Of a stretch of 64,000 nt of DNA, positions 1 through 9,492 are shown one piece after another. Origin of the DNA: Cyathus striatus (Eukaryota; Basidiomycota; Agaricomycetes; Agaricales; Nidulariaceae). Position numbers and translations under genes: made by a program. Within the stretch, counting starts at the first letter, position 1. The number at the start of each line of letters is the position of its first letter. The notes below the pieces were generated by a model. It saw only the letters and a list, made by a program, of their open reading frames with translations. It was not told where the DNA came from and did not search any database. The stretch covers positions 3,162,001 through 3,226,000 of the forward strand of contig JAOVFP010000002.1 of the NCBI GenBank assembly GCA_025738555.1, written 5' to 3'.

Positions 1-940
1 GCTTTTGACAACACCACGTGTAGGGGTAGCAGTGGATGTCCTTGCAGGGGCCTTGGAAACACTAGGAGCAGGGGCAGCAGGAGTACGGGCCCTGGACAGC
101 GATGCCGCCGTGGGCTTACTAAGACGATCCGAAGCATTGCTACTCTGAGTGGGCTTCTTGGTTGGTGCCGGAATAGCGGGTTGAGCATTACGCGCGCGCG
201 CAAGCGAAGCCGCGGTAGGAGCAAAGAGTCCAGTTGATGGTGTCTTTGGACGCGATATAGGAGCAGCTGCAGCAGAACGGGCAGGCGTTTTGGGGCGTGA
301 AGGTGTGGTTGGGGTGGGCTTGGCAGCAGGCTTTCTAGTAGTCGATGTAGTCGATGTTACAGATTGACCTGTATGTTGTGGTTTGAGAGGCTGCGTTATA
401 GACGATGCCAAGGACTGCCTGGGAGGGGACTTCACAGATGACCTCACAGGTGGCTTAGTAGCACTTGCGGATGTACTCGCTCTTGCTGTGGCCGGCTTCG
501 CAGGTGTGCGAGATGGGCTTGTTACTGCAGCTTTTGCGGTAGTGCCTACACTGGATTGTCTTTGTGGAGTAGGTGCAGCTTTCGCTGGGGTAACTGCCGG
601 TGGCGGGGATGAACGATCTTGCCTTAGGGTCTCGGCCACGTCTGCCAGTGCCTGCGGATTGGACACGTCTGAGACTGTAGGTGGCAGATCCTGAGATGAC
701 TGGTGGGGAAGCCGGAAGGAAGAGGGGGGAGGGGGAGGGGATTTATCGCTATTGGTAGTAGATTTAGGTGGCCATTCGCGCCTCTCCTTCAGCTCTTCCT
801 TGGCTGAGTCGCCTGTGGTGTGCGAGACGACACTTGAACTGCGGGGGGACACACCAGACAAGGACTGACGCTTTGTCTGATTTTCGAATCTGCCAATTAG
901 ATTAGCAACACTTTGACGAGGGCGTTCATCTGGAAGGGGC
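1..940 (-). CDS. Ser/Pro/Ala/Thr-rich protein, partial (runs off left edge)
   Basis: Read on the minus strand, 940 to 1 is one open frame without stops. It begins after a good 3' splice site (CCTCCAG at 941-947 on the minus strand), with an intron to a GTACGT donor at 1009. The first residues contain the short ordered stretch SVANLIGRFENQTK; after that the chain is low complexity: poly-Pro, and many S/T-P, K-P and A-P steps typical of a disordered, basic, phosphorylated scaffold. A conserved VxNLIxRFE-type stretch followed by a disordered tail occurs in fungal cytoskeleton or polarity-linked proteins, but I cannot assign a family. The 5' exons are unresolved. An ATG at 1228-1226 followed by a GTAAGT donor is one possible start, but I could not keep the frame through it. 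The C-terminus lies beyond base 1. Confidence 0.6.
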
Positions 941-1299
941 CTGGAGGATGAGCGATTGGGATGATTGAGGTGGTTAGTCAGATGACGCGAGAGATAAGAA
1001 TGCACGTACATTGGCAGATGGAACGTAGAAAAAGAAAGGGGCAGTGGCTAAGACGATGAGGTGAAAGAATAAAATATTATGCAAGAACTGAAGAGAAGTG
1101 AAATGGATTGGAACGACACGCCAGCAGCTGAGGAAAGAGATCGAATGCAAACGCTGATCCCAATTCGGTAACCTTGTTTCAAGCCTGGCGACTTACCCAG
1201 GGACATGTCGCAACCACGACAACCCCATCATAACTAAGCAAGCAGTCCAATATCATATGTATAACTCAGTGTCTTCTACTATAGTACATATATACATTA

Positions 1300-2122
1300 T
1301 CAACGCAACCACTCTCCTACAGTCTTCCCTAATTCATACCCTGCCTCGCCCCTCCAGAAGTGCGTTGCACCCACTACCTCCACTACCTTCACATTTCCCT
1401 TGCCAGACAGATCCTCCAACGAACGTCCCCATTCCCGGTACTTCGATGCCGAAGTGAACTCGTCGTGGTCTCCAAATATAATCAGAACGCTCGCATTCTC
1501 ACTGCAGATTAACTGTGTCAGCTTTTCTTGGTAAGTTGCCGACCTGAACAACGTAAGCATCCCCCTTGGACCAAGTGGATATGACAGCAAGACATGGAAC
1601 GTTTTGATGGGCGCAGGTAATACCGGATGAAGAGAGGTGATGAGCGACCCATACGAATATCCCTGCAAATTATGAATGTCTCGTAATCCTGTAACTGCGG
1701 AAGAATAGTCACAATAATGAACACTGTATGAACATTAGATATGCGATTCTGCGCCCATTGAACGATCTCTTCCAGATCCTGGCCTTCCGCAAAACCTGTT
1801 AGTGATGCACTTCCTGAAGATCTTCCAACGCCTCGAGAATTGTATCTCAGAACATGATATCCATGAGCAAGTAGAGGCTTTTCAAGAGACAAAAGTACAC
1901 TTCAGCAGGCAAGTTCCCACAGTAGTTCGTAAGCCAGATATCAAAAGGTAGCGATAAGACCCACGGGTCGTTCTTCTGCCCTCCGAGCCAGGACCAAGGG
2001 TGAAGACAGACTGCTAGTTGACCTCCATTCTGTAGCTGAGTGAAGGACGATTGGGGCGATACTAAATCCACCTCCAGAGATATGCCTGTAGATAGGGTAA
2101 CGAAAGAAGAATCCGTAGACAT
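1300..2122 (-). CDS. alpha/beta hydrolase fold protein
   Basis: Three exons, about 2122-1965, 1899-1713 and 1662-1300, give 235 residues, and the exon phases add up. The start is the ATG of MSTDSSFVTLSTGISLEVDL. The order of the fold is visible: an HPWSWLGGQ segment after the first strands, then YNSRGVGRSSG, the nucleophile elbow GYSYGS (Ser), an acid-bearing strand FGDHDEF (Asp) and the catalytic His in GATHFWRG near the C-terminus. This matches the small single-domain serine hydrolases related to bacterial and fungal 'alpha/beta superfamily' proteins; no lid or signal peptide is seen, so it is probably cytosolic. The substrate cannot be deduced. It is divergently transcribed from NPR3 with 235 bp between the start codons. 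Confidence 0.85.
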
Positions 2123-2357
2123 GGTTGTGACGGTGTACTTAGTAATTACAGTTGGTTTGTGCTTCAACAATTTCAATTTGTTCTTATTATGCAAGAGCTT
2201 CAGATCCAAGAAGGAAGAATGTCGATCTGGTCGCCTACCAGCCAACGCGATTGCGATTGCAAATGTCCTAAAGACTATGTCTCCCTTTCGGGGATCTGTT
2301 CTATCCATCTGCGAGTCATATTTCACTTTTACTGTTCGTTAAACGTAGAACAAAACA
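2123..2357. promoter_or_regulatory. shared divergent promoter of the hydrolase and NPR3
   Basis: Only 235 bp separate the start codons of the minus-strand hydrolase and the plus-strand NPR3, so both core promoters must lie here. I see no clear TATA box or named operator. Confidence 0.45.
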
Positions 2358-4886
2358 ATGGCAGAAGCTTTAATAGCTGTTCTTCTCGTTACAACTTCCG
2401 CGAAAGGCTCCAGTCTTGTCTACCGATGGCCTCCGAATCCCTCCCCTTCCCCAAGGCTCAGCAGAGCCCCTCCGGATGATATCTCCTTACCTTCACAACT
2501 TGATAATCCTTGGAAAGCTGCATATTTGCCGGGCGCTATTCTGGAGAAGACACCACCGCTCAAACGTTCGTACCAGACCGACCCAGATTACTGCTGGCAA
2601 AGACCTCTTGTAGCCCGCGACCGATCGCTGTCTTTTTCTCAGCAGTCTGTCACAGCGTCTGGTAAAAACTCGCCCGTATCCGATGGCGCTTTTGATACTC
2701 CCCACACATCCAGCTTGGCGGAGTATGATCATGTATTTGGCTATAATGCAGAATTTCTCGCAAGCATGCTGTGTCCTAAGCGCTCAATGTGTCATCAGAA
2801 ATTTGAGCTTATTGTAGACGATTTAGCATTTATTGGACATCCTGTCTGTGCAGATGCAGATGGAGCTTGGAGGTTCAAACCAGAAAAGTTCAAACCTAGT
2901 GCAAGAGGACGAGGTTCACGGGAGAATAGGAATAGTGAATCGCCACTCACGGACTCGAGGTCTGAGAGCCCGGAAAAGTCTTCTTCAGAAATTGTAGGCT
3001 CAAAAAGCTCATGGCTTGATACTTTCCATTTCGTTATCGTCTTGGATCTCCCCGACCCTTCGTCTTCAGCTTCGGGAAATGTCCTCAAATACTTTGATAT
3101 TATTTATGAACATATCGCATTTACCATCACAGCCGTCTTGTATCAAGAGCAGGTTTTATCCAATTTCGTCGAAGAAGAATGCAACGTACTGGGCTCACTC
3201 AAAGATTCGTGTGTATCCAAAGGTAAAGCTCAAAATCTACGATACATGCTTTAATTAAACTATTTTACTGGCAGGCGAGCCATTCTTAAACTACCTTTCG
3301 CAAGCATTGGAAGTCTCTTCAATTGCGCCTGCTATGAAAGCCGTTTATGAGGCAATCAAATTATCTTCTATGGCATATATTACAATTCATGACTTGCCTC
3401 TGGAGCTGCAGCTTCCTCCTTACCTGGGTTCTTTACTGCACAGCGAAGTAGAAAATGATTCTGAATCTTCTGACTATGCTGAAGATGAGGAAGGTGAATC
3501 CTGGGGACAAGAAATGAGCTTTTGCTGGCGTTTGCCAGCATTAGTACCTTGGAAGAGTCTTCTTCTCGACTCCCATGATAGCCTCTATGCAAGTCTTCAA
3601 GGCCCTCATGTTAGTCCTGATGATCAAAATTTGGCTGAAGGATTGATTCGGTTTTTGGAAACTGCTTCTGTTACTCTATCGTGAGTTCTTTAGAGAATTT
3701 TGTAACACAGGTATTAATGTTTTTTCCTCTAGGCTTGCTGATATGGCTTCGCTATTGGACTGGGACTTGGAATCGCAAATATATCCAATTGTTAGATGGC
3801 TTGTTCATCATCGTAGAGCGAAAATTGTGGACACAGTACATCCAGTATTGAAGACTGCGTTTACTCTCCCTCCTAAATTCAATAAGCCGTTAGTTGAACT
3901 CATTTTTACTAGGTAATCAAATTCTGACATTAGCTCAGGTTACCTGAATTGATTGCCGAGTTCGCAAAGGATTTTGCATCGCCTGTACTTTCTCTACCTC
4001 AGGTTCTCGCTGCTATATCTATAGGCATGTCAAAACAAACGGACAATCACTTTTTTGCTCTGTTGGTCAAGAAGAAGGAATATATACCCATCTATCACGA
4101 GGTTGTTCTCTGGATGTTGAAGCGTGACATGCTTGTCACTTTACATCTTCGAATCCGTATTGTTGCCACACACGATGTGAAGCTCCTAGTGAGGATGGAT
4201 CATCAGCATGATCTCGAGCGTCGCTCTGGAACAAGGGTAATTAAGAGAGGTCGAGATAGCTTACGACAAGAACTCGAGGTCGACGAGATTGACCAGAGCT
4301 CCTTGTCTGCGGAAGTGCGAAAGGAAATTGCCTGGCTATCCATGTCACCCAGAAGTGCAAGGAAGCAATCTCGTCGAATGCCTTCAAACGACTCCGGAAA
4401 GAGCGAACTTAGCGATCTAGTGATCGAAGAAGAGGATGGAGATGCCAATGGGAATGAAAAGGAGTCGGATATAGACATTGAAATAGAATCGGAGCTGGAT
4501 GATGATGGGCAAGGATGGGAAACACCTGAGGATGATCTTTTTTCCTCCATTATACCCGATCCAGGTCGAGCTACTCCCCTTCAGCGGCGCTGGCTGCACG
4601 CGATGTCGAAAGGAAAGGACTCTCATATAGCGAGAACGTTTGCATTGTGCGTATCGATTCATTGCTTATGTTTTAGCTATGCATCAACTAACGTAGTTGC
4701 GCTAGAATTAATCAATACTTTGATGGGAAGAAAAGCGATGATGAAATATTATACCGAGCTGAAATTTCTAGGAAGCAGTTACGAGAAGTTCTTCACCATT
4801 ACGAAGAATATGTAAGATCTTCTTAACTTCTTTTTTTGATTGGTTTCTGACGAAGTTTGTAGTTACAAACATTCCTGCATCCTTAG
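2358..4886 (+). CDS. NPR3: Npr3, subunit of GATOR1/SEACIT (nitrogen permease regulator 3)
   Basis: Six exons (about 2358-3222, 3275-3680, 3734-3912, 3939-4646, 4706-4811, 4863-4886) give a protein of roughly 750 residues. The start MAEALIAVLLVTTSAKGSSLV is the usual Npr3 beginning. The N-terminal longin-like part includes FGYNAEFLASMLCPKR and the segment WLDTFHFVIVLDLP. The middle holds a long linker, then the Npr3 C-terminal signatures WDLESQIYPIVRWLVHHRRA and ending INQYFDGKKSDDEILYRAEI, with a short last exon coding LQTFLHP. In yeast and animals Npr3/NPRL3 pairs with Npr2 and Iml1/DEPDC5 at the vacuole or lysosome to stimulate GTP hydrolysis by Gtr1/RagA and so lower TORC1 activity when amino acids are scarce. 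An acidic Ser-rich insert (about 4380-4550) is a likely phosphoregulated loop. All key segments are in frame. Confidence 0.92.
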
Positions 4887-4951
4887 AAAAGACCACTTTG
4901 AAGTTATTGACATTGTACACTTAGAAATTAGAATCCTTCAAGTCAAACTAA

Positions 4952-5975
4952 TCATTTATTCAAACCATCTCTGTGTATCCATCCCATCATTTTTCTTGCC
5001 TTGCTACAATCAAAAAATGAAGTTTTGCCTGTCAAGCGATGTCCTTTCTTGATTTTTACGTTTGGCCAGTACGTCCTCCAAAGTGTTTCTGACTCAGTAT
5101 CAGATGCCGTAGTGGGTGCAACAATGAAGAAGGCTTCATGACCTGACCATTTGCCCGTATCTTGAGCCACAGCGAGCAGAAAGGCATCAGCAGCCGAGTC
5201 CTCGTGGACATATCCCCACAAATCCTTTTTTCGCTTCTCATCCGTGGTATTAGCTATTTGGCGGTCGGGCACGGAGTAATGTAAGCGAAGACTGGCAATT
5301 CGCATAGTTGGGTATCGGCGAACGATTGTATCTGCTTGGGTCTCCATTATGCTAGAAAAACAAGCTCAGACTTATGTCTTAAACGTAGTTAATATAATTA
5401 CGACAAACACTTTTGAAAGGCCGTAAGGCTCATCTGGAGTGCAGGGGTGAGCTTCATCAATTGGGAAATACTCATAATGCTGGGTCTGGCTATAAGCTAA
5501 TGTTAACACGTTGACCGATGAAGCTTGCGCAATGCGGGTAATTCCTAACTTTGCCATGGAGTCAAAAATCCCGGTGAAACAGACAAATAACTTCAATATA
5601 CCTCGGCGCAAGCGCGAAGGATGTTCCAGGAGATAACAACATTACTGTAATCACAGATTAAAACGTATATATATTATATTGATTAACAAGATCGTTGACT
5701 GACTTGTTGTGCGTTGCTACTTTATAATCAGTTGGGTTTGGCAGAGCAGCTAGGGCGATGACTGCGTCACATCCCTTTAGGAGGTCAAGGAGTATATCAA
5801 AGTCCGTCAAGTCTGCCTTGCGATATGTGAATTTGGAAAGATTAAAAGATAGGGCAACTGCAAGCTCTGGCTCATCAGCATTATCGAGAGCAAGAACTGC
5901 ATGTCCTTCATTAAGCACATGGGCTACAACGGGTTTGCCGACTTTCCCGTTGGATCCAGTGATTGCGATTTTCAT
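4952..5975 (-). CDS. NAD-dependent epimerase/dehydratase (SDR fold)
   Basis: Begins at the ATG 5975-5973 (MKIAITGSNGKVGKPVVAHV). The Rossmann motif GSNGKVG binds the dinucleotide; further signatures are a conserved acidic Asp in ALDNAD, the NNVVISWNIL segment, a Ser in IAQASSVNVL and the active-site YGLSK (Tyr-x3-Lys). The chain continues VIMETQADTIVRRYP and ends at 4952. Four exons are joined at introns near 5711-5649, at about 5600-5550 (GTATAT donor) and at 5410-5345 (GTTTGT donor, after AAAGT). Extended short-chain dehydrogenases of this type act on nucleotide sugars or similar substrates; this one is about 290 residues and has no targeting signal I can see. Convergent with NPR3, whose stop is only 65 bp away. 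Confidence 0.85.
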
Positions 5976-6428
5976 GGCGATGTGATGATTGAGACAACTA
6001 TACAGGCGACCTGGTGACTGGGAAATATTCTGGTACTGGTACTTATAAGTTATGCGAGATTGAGAAGCGAGGATCATCACCTCAATCTCAATGACAGCTA
6101 GACTAATAATAGACGACATGAAGTTATCGATGGAGTTAAGTGTAATGATACTTCCTGAACGAGGTTCGAAAGTGGCTTGAGTTGTAATCTGTTGCAACCA
6201 ACCAACCCAAGCTAGTCCCCGCTTTAATCGCCAACTGAGCGTCACAGGCTACAGCAAAGGTTTTCGAACTTCTTGCCTCTAGCTACTGCCAGTATAAAGG
6301 ACACAACTGATAATTCCAAGCTTTTCGTATGTGCTCAAGTGGGGACCGCCGATCGAATTCGTCATGGTAAATGCAAGCACGGCGCCGGCATAGTTGGCTT
6401 CAAAGTTCAGCTTGCGGAGCACTTACTA
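5976..6428. other. intergenic, promoter of the epimerase
   Basis: 453 bp between the epimerase start and the first MITE. No coding region, RNA gene or repeat seen. Confidence 0.4.
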
Positions 6429-7333
6429 CTATCACCCATCAGTAGTTCGTATTGATCACTGGTTCGTATTGTTACAGGTGTTACCATGTGTGACTGTTGG
6501 CAGAATTCAAACTCCATTGATCGTTTTGATGGCACCTGTTTGTGCTTCGCATAGCGAAGCATTGGCCAAGCGGCCAATCGGTTAGGTTATGAGCTATGTA
6601 GTAAGTATTGTATTCGGTATAGAACTATGTACTGTAGGATTATATACATGGTAATGTACAGAGAATGTACATGAGTAAGGTACTTTACACGTGAAATATA
6701 TAATATATGCATTATGTAAATTATGAGGTTAGCATGTTAGTACATGCTGGAGGTATTAGTATATGGCGCTATGGCCTTGGAGCGTGATCACGATGAGAAC
6801 TATAATGCAGGGGTTGAATATAGTGGTCTTGGTGGTAACCTGTATAGTGAGTTCCGTTCCAATGTCCATGCGAGTTGGTGGGTAATATAGCAAGATGTAC
6901 CTGATAATAATTTGAGTGTGCGCCATGAAAAGTTGCTGGCAATGTCTCTGGACCTCCTATCGCAGGTGAGTAGTGTTGAATATGCGAAGAATTATATAAA
7001 GAATTTAAAGGCTTCACGCGCTGTTAACATGCCAAGAAGAATATATAAATGAGCAGCAGCTCGCTTAACACGACTCATGTGGAGCACATCCATCAAAATC
7101 ATCAAAACGATCACAAATTTCAGAATCCGCTGTGCCGATACATGGCTAGTGTGACATTCTTCCAAAAACATCCATTTGAATTTTGAGCAATTCTGAACAA
7201 AAAAAGTGATATTCGTGTATAGTAATATAAGTAGATGACAGACTTAAAATTTTGAAGCAGGAGAAGCCTGAGAAAGGAGAGATATTTGCCCAATACGAAC
7301 CAGTGATCAATACGAACTACTGATGGGTGATAG
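6429..7333. mobile_element. 905 bp MITE-like element with 43 bp perfect inverted ends
   Basis: Both ends start with CTATCACCCATCAGTAG and the inverted match is perfect for 43 bp (6429-6471 against 7291-7333). A TA dinucleotide stands directly outside each end (6427-6428 and 7334-7335), as expected for insertion at TA (Tc1/mariner-like and several MITE groups). The interior is AT-rich and has no credible protein. It is therefore a non-autonomous DNA transposon; its transposase source is not in the window. The ends resemble those of the 195 bp element at 9298-9492. Confidence 0.88.
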
Positions 7334-7403
7334 TATTTAGACTGGTAGCCAGTCGGTATTGTGACAAGTCACGGGATATGAATGATTGTATCGTGTCAAT
7401 ATA

Positions 7404-7559
7404 CCGACCAGTCCAACTCGTCAAATTTGAAACTAGTAACCCTTACGCCCTCAAGCATTTCCTTTTCTGGATTTTCAGAACCACGGAAGTGTCTCATCGC
7501 GTTCCCCCATTCCGTCGCTTCACTCTCTCCCTTCCCTCCTCTGTCTCATTCCTCTCTCC
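7404..7559 (+). repeat. left terminal inverted repeat of the helicase-DUF6589 element
   Basis: Starts CCGACCAGTCCAACTCG next to a TA and ends in a pyrimidine-rich stretch (CTCTCTCCCTTCCCTCC). It pairs with 15854-16009 with two mismatches: A for G near the tip, and A for G in the TTTTCAGAACC region. The pyrimidine-rich inner end lies 38 bp before the helicase ATG and resembles a fungal CT-rich core promoter. Confidence 0.9.
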
Positions 7560-8849
7560 TATGTACTCTGTACTTTGTACTGCTACCTTCAATTACAATG
7601 TCTATGAACCCTCCTAGCCCTTCTCTGTCTGATATTCGAGAACTTGTGCACCTTGAAGATGCAAAGCACCTGGTTGAGCAAGTTATTCCCAGTGAACGAA
7701 GACTTTCCAATGATGTTTGGAGCAGATACTCCCCGAAATACGTTCTTCTAGGCCTAAAGGCATGCCTTGCAATATATGTGGCATCTGATGGGAAGATTGT
7801 TCCTCGAGAGTTTCAAATGAAGGCAACACTTTCCTTGTTGGCTGGAGATGACTCTTTGGTAGATGTTGGTACAGGTTATGGCAAAACCTTCTGCATGATA
7901 TTGCCTTCTCTACTATTTCCTCATGAAATATCACTGGTTATCTCTCCTCTGAAGCGTTTGCAAGCTTTGCAATTGTTAGAGTTCGAAAAGTACCACATTT
8001 CAGCCGTGTCTATCAATGAGGATACACCCAAGGATGCTGCATTGTGGAAGGTGAGTATCTGACATTAACATTACATATACTCAAGGGTTATTATTATCTA
8101 TTAGGATATAGAACAGGGAGTGTATACTGTTCTTCTCATGCAGCCTGAACAGCTGTTTATGTTTGATGGTCACTGGCCATGGCTTTCATGGCTTTTGAGG
8201 AACCAGACATTCTCGAAGCACATCAGACGTGTACATGTTGATGAATCACATTTTATTTTTACGGCTGGCCTTCCCCATTATGGACAACCAGCATTTCGCC
8301 CAGCATGGGGCCAACTTGGTGACTTACGCATTTGCCTTCCCACCAAAGTAGCATTCCAAGCACTATCAGGCACACTGCTGCCTCATATCAAGAAAGCTGT
8401 AATACAAAACTTATTATTCAAACCCTCAAGGCTGGCTGCCATCAAGCTGTCAAGTAATCGTGCCAACCAAGGGGGCACGCCAACCGTAATTTCCCACAGG
8501 GGGTAGGGTAGGTAGGGTCAGGCCAGAGGCCAGAAAAAAAATTATGGAACCCTTTGCACTTATACTTCGAGAGGCTCTGGAAGAGTTTTTCTAATGTATT
8601 ATTAGCTATATATTTATTGGTTTATGTGTTCTGTTGTTGGATTGGCACCTCTGAGCAGTATACCATGCAAATAATACTTGATGTGCATCATATTTGATTG
8701 TTTTAGATAAGATTTTTGTTATCTTATCTTATGATTATATCCTTGAGCTATTTTCTATTGCATGTTGTCACTGACAGTGAACACAGCACATTCATGATGC
8801 ACTTGGTATGTTATTGCATGCCATTAGCTATTGGCACATGTAAGCACCA

Positions 8850-9090
8850 CTAGGAGTTGTTGACTCTGAGGGATATGCTATTTGTCCAGAATGCAGGGAG
8901 CATACAAAGTGCTCAAAAGCCGGAATTCATAACTTTATCCATAATCATATGGGGAGTGAAACTTGTGTTACCACTAAGGTGAAAAGGGACAAGGAAGGGG
9001 AAAAGAAGGAAGATGGATCACTGACATATAACACCCTTCAAGCATTCCAATATGAGAAAGATTTGGGAAAAGGAAACTGTTGGGATGAAG
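8850..9090 (+). pseudogene. fragment of a small Cys/His-rich (zinc-binding?) protein inside hAT-like element A
   Basis: In one frame this reads VDSEGYAICPECREHTKC, then GIHNFIHNHMGSETC and a Lys/Glu-rich tail ending at a stop (CWDEV). The pattern CPxC..H...GIxNFxxxHxGxxxC recurs in the second hAT-like element at 12020-12160 despite little DNA similarity there, so it was once a coding exon under selection. Cys and His spacing suggests a zinc site. No start codon or full gene is visible; the function is unknown. Confidence 0.5.
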
Positions 9091-9297
9091 TGTAATTATG
9101 TTGGATATGAAACTGAATATGTAAGTAATATATACATACACATGTCTGCTATGGAACCCACCAAATCTTTTTACAATACCATGACTACTGTATTTCCAGG
9201 GGGCCTATTCCATGTACTTGGATTTGCAGCGCATGCAAAAACAATGAAGAAGGAAGAGTTAAAGGTAAGCGAGCATGCTAGAGTACTTCATACAATA

Positions 9298-9492
9298 CTA
9301 TCATCAATCAGTAGTTTGTGTTGGGAAAATTTTGTCAACATTCTCATACTCTTCTGACCTCAAAATTTTACCTATCTTATCTAGTAGTATTGCACTTGAA
9401 TATTGCTTTTTTTTATGAGGAATCTATCTATCAATGGTCATAAATGCAACAACACAAAGTACTGAGCAACCCAAACTACTGATTGCCAATAG
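9298..9492. mobile_element. 195 bp MITE inside hAT-like element A
   Basis: Imperfect inverted ends: CTATCATCAATCAGTAGTTTG on the left and, read inversely, CTATTGGCAATCAGTAGTTTG on the right, each bordered by TA. The ends are clearly related to those of the 905 bp element at 6429-7333 (shared CAGTAGTT core). It must have inserted before element A was duplicated because the twin carries it too. Confidence 0.75.

Noticed and set aside
6273..6585. Short open frames upstream of and within the 905 bp MITE
   Set aside because: No splice-supported continuation, no domain, and they cross the TIR.
9052..9357. A 101-codon open frame repeated at 17127-17432
   Set aside because: It overlaps the MITE and has no domain; its perfect repeat only reflects the duplicated hAT-like element.
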